From NCBI GenBank assembly GCA_963752915.1, contig CAVVZZ010000013.1:620001-684000 (forward strand): a stretch of DNA of 64,000 nucleotides. Reading direction: 5' to 3'. Below the pieces are notes generated by a model. That model was not told the DNA's origin. It ran no database searches and worked only from the letters and a program-made list of their open reading frames with translations. A program made the position numbers and the translations under genes. Origin of the DNA: DATJPR01 sp963752915. Its GTDB lineage: Bacteria; Bacteroidota; Ignavibacteria; UBA10030; UBA6906. Positions 27,717 through 37,404 of this stretch are shown in pieces. Numbering within the stretch: position 1 is the stretch's first letter; every line of letters starts with the position of its first letter.

Positions 27717-28373
27717 ATGAAACCGCACGCACCAGTTTTGCTGATCATACTTGCCCTCGTTGGGTGTGGCAAGCGGTCTGGCGAATCGATCGAAATCAGC
27801 CAGGACGAGTATGATGTTCTTTCCGTAGTGCTTGATTCTATCTATACACGATACGCCGATGGATCTCAACCGCGTCTTTTCATAATCGAGGGCTATAGCG
27901 CCCTGCCGCCGCTTGAAGAATCGTTCCTGCAAGCCGAGTGGCCAGAAGATCTTCGACCTCACAAGAGTGACATGTCTACCATCCACACCGCCAACGCCAC
28001 AATCTTCCGTCTTCAATCCGATCTGCCGGACATGGAGTGGAATGACTTGCGAACCACTTTTGACAGTGTGTCTAAAGTGCTGGTCCCTTGGGATAGCGCG
28101 CGCATTCATATCTCACACCGCTTGTACCTTGGACATGGTCCGGGTATCGGCGCTGACACACTAACTCGGCGATCCGGTCATTTCCCCCCGTACTTTCTTG
28201 ATAGCTCCGGAAGAACGGCGAGAGTGTCGCGTGTAGCTTTCAATCGTACCCACGATCAGGCACTAGTCTACTACTACGAAGGTGGAGACGGTTACACGTC
28301 ATTGTACCTGGCGTTGAAGAGAGTGGGTTCTCGTTGGGTCATATTGAGAGGTCGAGGCAGTTATGGCATATAG
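27717..28373 (+). CDS. lipoprotein of unknown function (cassette 40)
   Basis: 218 residues. The lipoprotein signal VLLIILALVGC places the acylated Cys at residue 17. The C-terminal part VSRVAFNRTHDQALVYYYEGGDGYTSLYLALKRVGSRWVILRG resembles the end of the cassette 39 product, suggesting the two share a domain. Starts 10 bases after the attC core. Confidence 0.7.
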   Translation: MKPHAPVLLIILALVGCGKRSGESIEISQDEYDVLSVVLDSIYTRYADGSQPRLFIIEGYSALPPLEESFLQAEWPEDLRPHKSDMSTIHTANATIFRLQSDLPDMEWNDLRTTFDSVSKVLVPWDSARIHISHRLYLGHGPGIGADTLTRRSGHFPPYFLDSSGRTARVSRVAFNRTHDQALVYYYEGGDGYTSLYLALKRVGSRWVILRGRGSYGI

Positions 28374-28388
28374 CAACCTTCTGGTGCG

Positions 28389-28547
28389 CCCTAACAAGCG
28401 GCTGGAGCTGACGGAAGGGAGTTGGTCGGATAGTGGCCGGCGTGAAACGAGTTCAAGAATCGAAACAACGCTGAAGCCAATTTCTCAACGTACCGTTATC
28501 CAAACAGTGAAATTGGTTCCGCCGCAGCTCAGCCGCGGCCGTTAGGG
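28389..28547 (+). repeat. attC 40
   Basis: 159 bp; right interior has TATCCAAACAGTGAAATTGG. Confidence 0.95.
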
Positions 28548-28583
28548 CGCAACCCTGAGACTCGATCGGATGGACGCTCAAAA

Positions 28584-29090
28584 ATGATACGTTCGCGCAT
28601 ACTTGTTGCCTTGACTGGATGCGTCCTGATCGTTGGGTCGGTCTCAGCGTCTCAGGAGTCGGACTCATCGCTGACAAGTGCCGCTGTCTCGTATCCGCGC
28701 TTTCGTAGTGTATTGGTGGATCTTGCACTGGCGCCGTTCCTGGCCGGGGTAAGTGCTTCGGTTGATGTGGACCTCGTCCGGCTTCCATCAGCGCACTTGT
28801 CTACGTTGGGAATACGTTTGGCCGTTGACCGGTACATTTTCGGCGGGCCCGGAGGAGAAGGTTCCGGGTCTCCTGCACTTGACTACGACGTGCTCATTCG
28901 TCATACCGCGTCAGGGAGCGTACTGCGATTTGACGTGTACATCGGCTACGCCTATTATGCGTCAAGGGCTGCTTCAGGGCTGAAGTTCGGAATCGAGTTC
29001 CGGCTCGCGATCATTGAACACATCTGGGGCTTTCTTGCCAAACTCAGTCTTCCGATGGGTGTTGGCTTTTCGGCCGGATGGGAGCAGTAG
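28584..29090 (+). CDS. exported barrel-like protein (cassette 41)
   Basis: 168 residues. Signal peptide ILVALTGCVLIVGSVSAS. Strand-like segments LGIRLAVDRYIFGG, VLRFDVYIGYAYYAS, GLKFGIEFRLAIIEH, GVGFSAGWEQ suggest a small outer-membrane barrel; the family is not recognised. Confidence 0.6.
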   Translation: MIRSRILVALTGCVLIVGSVSASQESDSSLTSAAVSYPRFRSVLVDLALAPFLAGVSASVDVDLVRLPSAHLSTLGIRLAVDRYIFGGPGGEGSGSPALDYDVLIRHTASGSVLRFDVYIGYAYYASRAASGLKFGIEFRLAIIEHIWGFLAKLSLPMGVGFSAGWEQ

Positions 29091-29112
29091 TAGTGTGGCC
29101 AATCAGGTTGCG

Positions 29113-29269
29113 CCCTAACAAGCGGCTGGAGCTGACGGAAGGACCATGAATCAGAATTGGCTGGCGTGAAACGAGTTCAAGATCCGAAACAACGTTAAGA
29201 CAAGTTCTCAACGTACCCTTTGTCAATAGTGTATCCATCTCCGCCGCAGCTCAGCCGCGGCCGTTAGGG
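29113..29269 (+). repeat. attC 41
   Basis: 157 bp, main type. Cassette 41 ends match over 14 bases. Confidence 0.95.
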
Positions 29270-29289
29270 CGCATGCAGAGAATCCTATT

Positions 29290-29727
29290 ATGGTCCTTCA
29301 AATCCATAAACGTGTTGCCCTTTCACTTCTGTTCTTCTTGTCACTCTCCTGTTCCAATCGGGTGACTGACCAAGACAAGGGAACGATTCATCTGAAGGGT
29401 TCAAAGTTTGAAAGTGGCGCGACTGTTTCGTCAATCCAACACGAAGCGGTTTCTTCGGGCGCATCAATCGTAGGGAATGTCTACGACCGAGACTCCGGTG
29501 AACCGATATCTGGTGCGTCGATCTTCGTCGAGAATGCTAATCGCGGCTCTAGCACAAACACTGTAGGGCATTTTCTGATCCCTGCGATTCCAGCCGGAAC
29601 TTACCGGATCACCGCAAAATTCATTGCGTACAAGCCGGCCTTCCTCGACAGTGTTGCAGTTCGAGATCATGATCTGATTACTGTCACGTTCCGCCTTGCA
29701 GCAGGTGAAGTTGATCTCTGGTACTAG
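29290..29727 (+). CDS. carboxypeptidase-regulatory-like lipoprotein (cassette 42)
   Basis: 145 residues. Lipoprotein signal VALSLLFFLSLSC. The mature domain ASIVGNVYDRDSGEPISGASIFVENANRGSS ... GHFLIPAIPAGTYRITAKFIAYKP is a textbook CarboxypepD_reg (CNA-B-like) beta-sandwich, common at the N-terminus of SusC/TonB-dependent receptors but here alone on a lipoprotein. The cassette is repeated without a difference I could see at 58787-59261 (cassette 84), but with a different attC downstream. Confidence 0.85.
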   Translation: MVLQIHKRVALSLLFFLSLSCSNRVTDQDKGTIHLKGSKFESGATVSSIQHEAVSSGASIVGNVYDRDSGEPISGASIFVENANRGSSTNTVGHFLIPAIPAGTYRITAKFIAYKPAFLDSVAVRDHDLITVTFRLAAGEVDLWY

Positions 29728-29738
29728 CCACGAATGCG

Positions 29739-29896
29739 CCCTAACAAGCGGCTGGAGCTGACGGAAGGACCCTGAATCAGAATTGGCTGGCGTGAAACGA
29801 GTTCGAGAATCCGAAACAACGTTAACACGAGTTCTCAACGTACCCTGATTCAATAGTGTACCCATCTCCGCCGCAGCTCAGCCGCGGCCGTTAGGC
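29739..29896 (+). repeat. attC 42
   Basis: 158 bp. Interior GGACCCTGAATCAGAATTGG ... TTAACACGAG differs throughout from attC 84, which follows the identical gene. Confidence 0.95.
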
Positions 29897-30193
29897 GCTC
29901 AGCGGGCGGCGCGCACGGGACGAAATGAATGTGGGTATGAACTTTGTCCATCTCGTGGGGGTAGTCGAGGGGAGAATGTGTATCGGTTGTGTGTTGCCTT
30001 GATCAGGCGCTGTTCTTTGGTGAATCTTTGCGGTAAATGGAAGTTGGTTCCGTTGGTTGAAACCGTTTCAGGTGCGCGCCGCCCGCGTAGTCCCGTTGCA
30101 CGCGGGTGGCGAACAAGAGTGAAGGTTGGTTCGGAGAGTGAGTCCTTTCGCCACCCGCTACGAACGGCAAGGGCATCAGTCGCACGAGGAAGC
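29897..30193 (+). other. non-coding cassette 43 (type A, 297 bp)
   Basis: Arm pairs intact (GCGGGCGGCGCGCAC / GTGCGCGCCGCCCGC). No gene. Confidence 0.75.
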
Positions 30194-30351
30194 GCCTAAC
30201 AAGCGGCTGGAGCTGACGGAAGTACCTTTCAACATTAGTGGCTGGCGTGAAACGAGTTCAAGAAACGAAACAACGTTACGGCGAAGATCTCAACGTACCC
30301 TGATTCAATAGTGTATCCAATTCCGCCGCAGCTCAGCCGCGGCCGTTAGGC
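30194..30351 (+). repeat. attC 43
   Basis: 158 bp, main type. Confidence 0.95.
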
Positions 30352-30648
30352 GCTCTGCGGGCGGCGCGCTCGGTACAAAATGATGTTGAGTATCGAGTTC
30401 ATTCTGATCGTGAAGTGAGTCAAGTCGGGGCCGCTCGTTGGTGTTGTGTTGCCTTCTCCAGGCAGTGGTCTTTGGTGAATCTTTGCGGTGAGTGAGAAGT
30501 GGTCCCGTTGTTTGAAACCTATCCTAGTGCGCGCCGCCCGCGGACTTGCGATGCACGCGGGTGGCGAACAAGAGTGAGGGTTTGTCCTGGAAGTGAGTCC
30601 TTTCGCCACCCGCTAGGAACGGCAGGGGAGACAGTCGCACAGGTAAGC
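30352..30648 (+). other. non-coding cassette 44 (type A, 297 bp)
   Basis: Close to cassette 50. Carries GGTGAGTGAGAAGTGG, which puts a stop in the forward frame open in other copies. Confidence 0.75.
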
Positions 30649-30806
30649 GCCTAACAAGCGGCTGGAGCTGACGGAAGGACCCTTTGGGGAAAACGGCTGG
30701 CGTAAAACGAATTCAAGAATTGAAACAACGTTGAAGCTACGATCTCAACGCACCCTAAATCAAGAGTGTATCCCTTTCCGCCGCAGCTCAGCCGCGGCCG
30801 TTAGGC
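30649..30806 (+). repeat. attC 44
   Basis: 158 bp. Its right half is the same as that of attC 73 while the left half differs, a mosaic. Confidence 0.95.
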
Positions 30807-30835
30807 CGCTGCCCACTTTCTCCAAGGAAGAGCAA

Positions 30836-31144
30836 GTGACTACCCGATTCGAGGACATCGACCTTCACGACGCTCATCTGGAGGCAGTCGAAATCAAATG
30901 GACGGAGGCCACATGCACATGTGTTCTGTCAGCGTTCATTGATGGCCCTGACAATGAAGGAGCAGATTGCCTCTTGCAGTTCGGTGGATTCAGCAAAGTC
31001 GAGGTGAACCACAAGACCCCGTGGGGTGATTCCTCGTACATCAACGCAACGAAGGTAAACCGTGATGGCTCATTTACCATCGAGATGCAATCGGGGGATG
31101 AGCTACACATTTACGCGACATCGTTCACCTTCACCAGACTATGA
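30836..31144 (+). CDS. uncharacterised small protein, LHDAxL family (cassette 45)
   Basis: 102 residues from GTG 30836, chosen because AAGGAAG lies 5-6 bases upstream; the longer open frame reaches back into the attC. TTRFEDIDLHDAHLEAVEIKWTEATCTCVLSAF is typical of a small hypothetical family with an HD-containing first strand; the rest is beta-rich (FTIEMQSGDELHIYATSFTFTRL). Cytoplasmic, function unknown, sometimes seen among immunity-like genes. Confidence 0.7.
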   Translation: MTTRFEDIDLHDAHLEAVEIKWTEATCTCVLSAFIDGPDNEGADCLLQFGGFSKVEVNHKTPWGDSSYINATKVNRDGSFTIEMQSGDELHIYATSFTFTRL

Positions 31145-31150
31145 GCAGCG

Positions 31151-31308
31151 GCCTAACAAGCGGCTGGAGCTGACGGAAGAACGGGCCATCAAAAGCGGCC
31201 GGCGTGAAACGAGTTCAAGAAACGAAACGGCGATAAAACAAATTGCGCAACGTACCCAGATTCAATAGCGGATCATTATCCGCCGCAGCTCAGCCGCGGC
31301 CGTTAGGG
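31151..31308 (+). repeat. attC 45
   Basis: 158 bp. Interior is the most diverged of the main type (GAAACGGCGATAAAACAAATTG). Confidence 0.95.
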
Positions 31309-31329
31309 CGCAAACGCGGGGGAACAATC

Positions 31330-31884
31330 ATGAAACCACTCGTCGTGTTCACATTCAACCTGCTTCTTGTTTCAGTCAGCTTCTGCCAAGAGTTGCCTGG
31401 CGCAGCGGTGTCATCGCTAGACGCTAGGTTCGGTGACTGGGCCCTGCTTCACTTCCAGTTTCCCAAAGGTGTGGACTCATCCGAGTGTTTTATCAGTCCA
31501 CATGCGGGAAACGTTCTACGATGCGATTTGAATGGTGACTCCATCCCGGATTATGCCGTAGCACTTGAGACCGTCCACAATTCTGTGTGGTTCGAGTACT
31601 TCGTCGGGGTGGTCGCCCGTGAAGGTAGCTTTCAGGTCTTCGTTGCCGACTCAGCCGCGTGCGACGGGTGCAATCAGATGACTATCGCGCCGGCGAACTC
31701 GCCAATACCGTATTTTGACACCGCTGACGAGGACCTTTCAGGGTACGGCAAAATATCCGCCGACAAGATGTCTATCGTCCTTCCAACGGATTGTATTGTG
31801 GTCACTCCAATTGTCGAGTCGCACACAGAGTCAACCTGTGTGTTCTTTCACCACAGATTTGTTGCGTTTCCATCCGCCGACTGA
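31330..31884 (+). CDS. secreted protein, paralogue of cassette 70 (cassette 46)
   Basis: 184 residues from ATG 31330 (GGGGGAAC upstream; upstream frame is attC read-through). Signal VVFTFNLLLVSVSFCQ, possibly a lipobox with Cys 19. The mature part has VLRCDLNGDSIPDYAVALE, a calcium-loop-like DxNGDxxPDY, then FEYFVGVVAREG, ACDGCNQMTIAPA and DEDLSGYG. The cassette 70 product has the same length and most of the same residues. Role unknown. Confidence 0.75.
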   Translation: MKPLVVFTFNLLLVSVSFCQELPGAAVSSLDARFGDWALLHFQFPKGVDSSECFISPHAGNVLRCDLNGDSIPDYAVALETVHNSVWFEYFVGVVAREGSFQVFVADSAACDGCNQMTIAPANSPIPYFDTADEDLSGYGKISADKMSIVLPTDCIVVTPIVESHTESTCVFFHHRFVAFPSAD

Positions 31885-31896
31885 CAGGAGTTTGCG

Positions 31897-32055
31897 CCCT
31901 AACAAGCGGCTGGAGCTGACGGAAGTACCCTCCATCAGAAGTGGCCGGCGAGAGTCGAGTTCAAGATATCGAAACAACCGTACGTCGAAGATCTCAACGT
32001 ACCCTGAATCAATAGTGTATCCCTATCCGCCGCAGCTCAGCCGCGGCCGTTAGGC
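31897..32055 (+). repeat. attC 46
   Basis: 159 bp, R'' CCCTAAC, R' GTTAGGC. Confidence 0.95.
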
Positions 32056-32077
32056 CGCAACATCCAGGGATTCCACC

Positions 32078-32719
32078 ATGCGACGTTTAGTGTTCAGTCT
32101 ATTCGTCTGCGTATTTACACTTTCGTCTTTTGCGCAGGCTCAACTCGTTCGATCGGCTGGGTTTAAGATCGGGACTTCTGCCGCCTCACAAGATTGGAAC
32201 TATTCCACTAACGGCCGGAATATGGATGCGAATACCCTCTGGGGCGTCGACGTCGGTGCATTCATCGAGTGGTTCACCTTGCCCGTATTCAGTGTCAGCA
32301 CTGAAGGGCACTATATCCAAAAAGGTTTCAAAGTTACTCTGTCTTTGACGAGCGCCCAGTCTCCCGACGGCAATGGGACTTTCGTCACATTGTCTCAACG
32401 GGTGGCGTATTTTTCACTCCCCATTCTCGCGAGATGTCGACTCGATATTGCATCGTCCAGTATCTACGCTCTAGCAGGCCCCCGTGTGGACTTTCTGCTT
32501 GGTTATAGAGACCAGGGTTTTGGTTCCGTTATCAAGGATTTTCGGTCGGCCGAACTCGGACTAACACTCGGACTTGGATTTGAAACGACCGCTTTTGATC
32601 GGTTTATGATCGGTGCGGAATTTCGCTTTAGTCCAACTCTCCAGGATAGCTATTCCAGCAATGTGCTCCAGGTCAGAAACCGCTCCATGGAAATGTTGTT
32701 TGTTCTCCGTGCGAAGTAG
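32078..32719 (+). CDS. outer-membrane beta-barrel (PorT-like) protein (cassette 47)
   Basis: 213 residues. Signal peptide LVFSLFVCVFTLSSFAQAQ. The body follows the pattern of the OMP_b-brl_2/PorT family of Bacteroidota: GFKIGTSAASQDW, GVDVGAFIEWFTLPVFSVSTEGHYIQKGF, VAYFSLPILARCRL, IYALAGPRVDFLLGY, LGLTLGLGFET, FMIGAEFRFSPTL, ending in basic LRAK. Predicted eight-strand barrel in the outer membrane. Confidence 0.8.
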   Translation: MRRLVFSLFVCVFTLSSFAQAQLVRSAGFKIGTSAASQDWNYSTNGRNMDANTLWGVDVGAFIEWFTLPVFSVSTEGHYIQKGFKVTLSLTSAQSPDGNGTFVTLSQRVAYFSLPILARCRLDIASSSIYALAGPRVDFLLGYRDQGFGSVIKDFRSAELGLTLGLGFETTAFDRFMIGAEFRFSPTLQDSYSSNVLQVRNRSMEMLFVLRAK

Positions 32720-32724
32720 TTGCG

Positions 32725-32884
32725 GCCTAACAAGCGGCTGGAGCTGACGGAAGCACCCTCTATCAAAAGTGGCTGGCATGAAACGAGTTCAAGAGTGGAA
32801 GCAACGATGACAGATGTCTTCTCAACGTACCCTGAATCAATAGTGTACCCCAATTCCGCCGCAGCTCAGCCGCGGCCGTTAGGG
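32725..32884 (+). repeat. attC 47
   Basis: 160 bp; interior GATGACAGATGTCTTCTC is a diverged variant. Confidence 0.95.
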
Positions 32885-32927
32885 CGCGGAGCCGGGTTAC
32901 CAAGGAGATCCTATTTCATCTGAACGC

Positions 32928-33467
32928 ATGAAAAATATAGTGCCGGTAGTTTGTTTCGGGTTCCTCTTCTCTGCCTGCTCCACGACGATTCCTGTGCGAG
33001 AGAGTGAACCGTTTAACAACGACGGCATTTTTAACTTTGCGCAACTCAACTCTAGAGTGCGAGGTGAGCCAGTGATGGTGAGATTTGCCTCAGGTGCAGA
33101 GTACTGGGCCACTGATCTTCATATGAGTCCAGATTCCGCGACCTTTTCTGAAATGGACACAGGAATTAGGTTCCGTGTCGCGACGTCTGATATCTTGTCG
33201 GTCGAGCGAAAGGACCATTCTTCAGGCATAGTGGCGGGCACTCTTCTGGGAACAGTGGCAGGAATCGGGGCCTTGGCAACAATGTCGTTAATGCACCTTC
33301 CATTCGACAAACCAGCGCCGTTGGTGCTTGCAGTGGCTACAATTTCTCTCGGCACGCTCATGGGTGCGGTAATCGGCGGCCTCCAGGGGAACACGCAACG
33401 GTTCGTTATGCCAGTGGATCGGAATCATCATGCTGATACCACTGGAGCCCCGCGTTCCGCGCCCTAA
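32928..33467 (+). CDS. lipoprotein with glycine-rich hydrophobic region (cassette 48)
   Basis: 179 residues. Lipoprotein signal IVPVVCFGFLFSAC. After a beta-rich part (GEPVMVRFASGAEYWATDLHMSPD) come two hydrophobic glycine-rich stretches (SGIVAGTLLGTVAGIGAL and ISLGTLMGAVIGGLQG) that could insert in a membrane as a hairpin. Cassette 64 has the same plan. The stop TAA (33465-33467) belongs to the attC core. Confidence 0.7.
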   Translation: MKNIVPVVCFGFLFSACSTTIPVRESEPFNNDGIFNFAQLNSRVRGEPVMVRFASGAEYWATDLHMSPDSATFSEMDTGIRFRVATSDILSVERKDHSSGIVAGTLLGTVAGIGALATMSLMHLPFDKPAPLVLAVATISLGTLMGAVIGGLQGNTQRFVMPVDRNHHADTTGAPRSAP

Positions 33468-33620
33468 CAAGCGGCTGGAGCTGACGGAAGTACCCTTTGG
33501 GGAAAAGCGGCTGGTGTGAAACGAGTCCAAGAGAGGAAACAACGGTACGGCTGAGATCTCAGCGTACCCTAATTCAATAGTGTACCCAACTCCGCCGCAG
33601 CTCAGCCGCGGCCGTTAGGC
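33462..33620 (+). repeat. attC 48
   Basis: 159 bp; R'' CCCTAAC contains the stop codon of cassette 48. Confidence 0.95.
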
Positions 33621-33917
33621 GCTCTGCGGGCGGCGCGCACGGAACAAAATGATATTGAGTATGGAATTTGTTCTGATCGTGAAGGGAGTCGAGTAGCGGT
33701 TGCGTGTTGGTATTGTGTTGCCTTCTCCAGGTAGTGGTCTTTGGTGGGTCTTTGCGGCAAATGGAAATTGGTTCCGTTGTTTGAAACGTTTTCAGGTGCG
33801 CGCCGCCCGCGGACTTGCGATGCACGCGGGTGGCGGACCAGAGTGAAGGTTGGTTCGGAAAGTGAGTCCTTTCGCCACCCGCTTCGAACGGCTGAGAGGT
33901 CAGGCACCCAAGTAAGC
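33621..33917 (+). other. non-coding cassette 49 (type A reference copy, 297 bp)
   Basis: Outer arm 33626-33640 (GCGGGCGGCGCGCAC) is an exact complement of 33796-33810; inner arm 33826-33835 (GCGGGTGGCG) of 33873-33882 (CGCCACCCGC). The two hairpins would have loops of about 155 and 37 bases. Confidence 0.8.
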
Positions 33918-34074
33918 GCCTAACAAGCGGCTGGAGCTGACGGAAGGACCCTTTGGGGAATACGGCTGGCGTGAAACGAGTTCAAGATCCGAAACAACGT
34001 TAACGCAAGTTCTCAACGTACCCTGATTCAAAAGTGTATCCCTATCCGCCGCAGCTCAGCCGCGGCCGTTAGGC
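33918..34074 (+). repeat. attC 49
   Basis: 157 bp, main type. Confidence 0.95.
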
Positions 34075-34371
34075 GCTCTGCGGGCGGCGCGCACGGAACA
34101 AAATGATATTGAGTATGGAATGTGTTCTGATCGTGAAGTGAGTCGAGTCGCGGCCGTTTGTTCGTGTTGTGTTGCCTTCTCCAGGCAGTGGTCTTTGGTG
34201 AATCTTTGCGGTGAGTGAGAAGTGGTCCCGTTGTTTGAAACCTATCCTAGTGCGCGCCGCCCGCGGACTTGCGATGCACGCGGGTGGCGAACAAGAGTGA
34301 GGGTTTGTCCTGGAAGTGAGTCCTTTCGCCACCCGCTAGGAACGGCAGGGGAGACAGTCGCACAGGTAAGC
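34075..34371 (+). other. non-coding cassette 50 (type A, 297 bp)
   Basis: Second of two adjacent type A copies; right two thirds nearly identical to cassette 44. Confidence 0.75.
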
Positions 34372-34529
34372 GCCTAACAAGCGGCTGGAGCTGACGGAAG
34401 GACCCTTTGGGGAATACGGCTGGCGTGAAACGACTTCAAGAGAGGAAACAACGCTACGGCTGACATCTCAACGTACCCTCATTCAATAGTGTATCCAATT
34501 CCGCCGCAGCTCAGCCGCGGCCGTTAGGC
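34372..34529 (+). repeat. attC 50
   Basis: 158 bp, main type. Confidence 0.95.
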
Positions 34530-34859
34530 CGCCGCGGGCGGCGAGCGCAGGATTTGAAGTATTTGGGAAACGGCACAATTCGTGAGAGTGTAATTGATGA
34601 AGGTCGCGACTCAATTTGTGTAACCCATCCTTACGCGCCGCCCGCGGGGCACTATCCAGGAAGGCGTGGGCGGCGAAAAGAGCTTCAGGGGTTTTGTGAA
34701 GGTGTTCTTTAACGTGTCAGATTTCGCGAGAGTGTAAGTAGGTGTTGCCATCTCCGTTGGATGAAACGCAAACTACAAGTGGGAGAGTGCTTCACCACGA
34801 GCAAGACTACGCCGCCCACGCCACTGGGGTTGGACCGGCAAGGTTGAGAGCCATGTCCG
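34530..34859 (+). other. non-coding cassette 51 (type B, 330 bp)
   Basis: First arm GCGGGCGGCGAGCG has one change from the usual; the centre GCACTATCCAGGAAGGCGTGG is intact. No gene. Confidence 0.75.
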
Positions 34860-35014
34860 GCCTAACAAGCGGTTGGAGCTGACGGAAGTAAGTGTAGGGA
34901 AAAGTGGCCGCGGATCGGCCAGAGACACCAGCGGCAAGTGTGAAGCAATCGTTCAGCGGTACCCATATCAGTAGTGTGTCCCTTTCCGCCGCAGCTCAAC
35001 CGCGGCCGTTAGGC
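34860..35014 (+). repeat. attC 51 (GGTTGG subtype)
   Basis: 155 bp; left interior GTAAGTGTAGGGAAAAG differs from other members of the subtype. Confidence 0.95.
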
Positions 35015-35311
35015 GCTCAGCGGGCGGCGCGCACGGTACAAAACGATTCTGGATATGGAATTTGTCCAGTTCGTGAAGGGAGCCCAGGAGAGATTGCGTG
35101 TCGGTTGTGTGTTGCCTTCTCCAGGCAGTGGTCTTTGGTGGTTCTTTGCGGTAAATGGAAATTGGTTCCGTTGGTTGAAACGTTTTCAGGTGCGCGCCGC
35201 CCGCGGACTCACGATGCACGCGGGTGGCGAACCAGAGTGAAGGTTGGTTCAGAAAGTGATTCCTTCCGCCACCCGCCTCGATCGGCCGGGGTGTCAGGCG
35301 CACGAGTAAGC
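35015..35311 (+). other. non-coding cassette 52 (type A, 297 bp)
   Basis: Arm pairs intact; the inner arm is followed by CGCCTCGATCGGCC rather than CGCTTCGAACGG. No gene. Confidence 0.75.
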
Positions 35312-35468
35312 GCCTAACAAGCGGCTGGAGCTGACGGAAGGACCCTTTGGGGAATACGGCTGGCGTGAAACGAGTTCAAGATCCGGAACAACGTTAACAC
35401 AAGTTCTCAATGTACCCTTATCCAATAGTGTAACCATATCTGCCGCAGCTCAGCCGCGGCCGTTAGGC
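35312..35468 (+). repeat. attC 52
   Basis: 157 bp, identical to attC 60; start of a segment of about 703 bp duplicated at 41050. Confidence 0.95.
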
Positions 35469-35794
35469 CGCCGCGGGCGGCGGGCGTAGTATTTAAGTAC
35501 TGGAATGAGACACAAATCGTGAGAGTGTATTTGAGGAAGGTTGCCTTTCAATTTGTGCAACCTACCGTACACGCCGCCCGCGGGGCATTATCCAGGTGGG
35601 CGTGGGCGGCGAAAAAGAGCTTCGAGAGTTTTGTGAGGGTGACTTGCATCGTGTCGGTTTTGGGAAGAGTGTAAGGTGGTACGGTCTTCTCCGTCGGACG
35701 GAACGCAAACTACAAGTGGGGGAGTACTTCACCACGAGCAGATTACGCCGCCCACGCCACTGATGTTGGAACGGCAGAGCTGAACACCAGTCCG
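35469..35794 (+). other. non-coding cassette 53 (type B, 326 bp)
   Basis: Identical by eye to cassette 61 as part of the 35312/41050 duplication. No gene. Confidence 0.75.
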
Positions 35795-35952
35795 GCCTAA
35801 CAAGCGATTGGAGTTGACGGAAGGACGTGTCATCAAAAGTGGCTGGCGTGAAACGAGGTCAAGAGCGGAAACAACGTTCCGGCGGAGATCTCAACGTACC
35901 CTAATTCAATAGTGTAACCCTTTCCGCCGCAACTCAATCGCGGCCGTTAGGC
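35795..35952 (+). repeat. attC 53 (GATTGG subtype)
   Basis: 158 bp; same as attC 61. Confidence 0.95.
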
Positions 35953-36280
35953 CGCCGCGGGCGGCGGGCGCAGGTTTTGGAATATTTGGGGAAGAGCACA
36001 ATTCGTGAGAGTGTGTTTGATGAAGGTTGCCTTTCAATTCATGCAACCTCTCCTTGCACGCCGCCCGCGGGGCATTATCCAGGAAGGCGTGGGCGGCGAA
36101 GAGAGCTTCGCACGTTTTGTGAAGGTGTCCTTCAACGAGTCGGATTTCGGAAGAGTGTAAGGTGGTGCTGCCTTCTCCGTCGGACGGAGCGCAAACTACA
36201 AGTGGGGGAGTACTTCACCACGAGCAGATTACGCCGCCCACGCCACTGAGGTTGGAACGGCAGAGCTGAACACCAGTCCG
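35953..36280 (+). other. non-coding cassette 54 (type B, 328 bp)
   Basis: Almost identical to the adjacent cassette 55; a recent tandem copy. Confidence 0.75.
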
Positions 36281-36435
36281 GCCTAACAAGCGGTTGGAGC
36301 TGACGGAAGTACCCTAGTCAAACTTTGGCCGCAGATCGGCTGGCAACACCAGCGGCAGTGGTGAAGCAATCGTTCAGCGGTCCCAGTAACAATAGTGTAT
36401 CCCTTTCCGCCGCAGCTCAACCGCGGCCGTTAGGC
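36281..36435 (+). repeat. attC 54 (GGTTGG subtype)
   Basis: 155 bp; nearly the same as attC 55 except GCGGTCCCAGTAAC versus GCGGTACCCATAAC and the arm ending CAACC versus CAGCC. Confidence 0.95.
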
Positions 36436-36763
36436 CGCCGCGGGCGGCAGGCGTAGGTTTGGGAATATTTGGGGAAGAGCACAATTCGTGAGAGTGTGTT
36501 TGATGAAGGTTGCCTTTCAATTCATGCAACCTCTCCTTGCACGCCGCCCGCGGGGCATTATCCAGGAAGGCGTGGGCGGCGAAGAGAGCTTCGCACGTTT
36601 TGTGAAGGTGTCCTTCAACGAGTCGGATTTCGGAAGAGTGTAAGGTGGTGCTGCCTTCTCCGTCGGACGGAGCGCAAACTACAAGTGGGGGAGTACTTCA
36701 CCACGAGCAGATTACGCCGCCCACGCCACTGAGGTTGGAACGGCAGAGCTGAACACCAGTCCG
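36436..36763 (+). other. non-coding cassette 55 (type B, 328 bp)
   Basis: Tandem copy of cassette 54; the first bases CGGGCGGCAGGCGTAGG differ slightly. Confidence 0.75.
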
Positions 36764-36918
36764 GCCTAACAAGCGGTTGGAGCTGACGGAAGTACCCTAG
36801 TCAAACTTTGGCCGCAGATCGGCTGGCAACACCAGCGGCAGTGGTGAAGCAATCGTTCAGCGGTACCCATAACAATAGTGTATCCCTATCCGCCGCAGCT
36901 CAGCCGCGGCCGTTAGGC
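36764..36918 (+). repeat. attC 55 (GGTTGG subtype, mixed arms)
   Basis: 155 bp; left arm GGTTGGAGCTG with right arm CAGCTCAGCC of the main type, which leaves one T-G type mismatch and suggests a recombinant site. Confidence 0.95.
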
Positions 36919-37246
36919 CGCCGCGGGCGGCGGGCGCAGGTTTTAGAGTATTTGGGAAACGGCACAATTCGTGAAAGTGTGTTTGATGAAGGTTGCCTTT
37001 CAATTTGTGCAACCTACCGTACACGCCGCCCGCGGGGCATTATCCAGGTGGGCGTGGGCGGCGAAAAAGAGCTTCGAGGGTTTTGTGAGGGTGACTTGCA
37101 TCGTGTCGGTTTTAGGAAGAGTGTAAGGTGGTGCTGCCTTCTCCATCGGACGGAGTGCAAACTACAAGTGGGGGAGTACTTCACCACGAGCAGATTACGC
37201 CGCCCACGCCACTGAGGTTGGAACGGCAGAGCTGAACACCAGTCCG
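36919..37246 (+). other. non-coding cassette 56 (type B, 328 bp)
   Basis: Nearly identical to cassette 24 although 19 kb apart. No gene. Confidence 0.75.
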
Positions 37247-37404
37247 GCCTAACAAGCGATTGGAGTTGACGGAAGGACGTGTCATCAAAAGTGGCTGGCG
37301 TGAAACGAGGTCAAGAGCGGAAACAACGTTCCGGCGGAGATCTCAATGTACCCTAATTCAATAGTGTATCCATTTCCGCCGCAACTCAATCGCGGCCGTT
37401 AGGC
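37247..37404 (+). repeat. attC 56 (GATTGG subtype)
   Basis: 158 bp, close to attC 24. Confidence 0.95.

Noticed and set aside
17963..37215. Recurrent forward frame (STIRESVFDEGCLSI...) in type B elements
   Set aside because: Present only in a subset of near-identical copies and broken in others; the ends vary with attC read-through.
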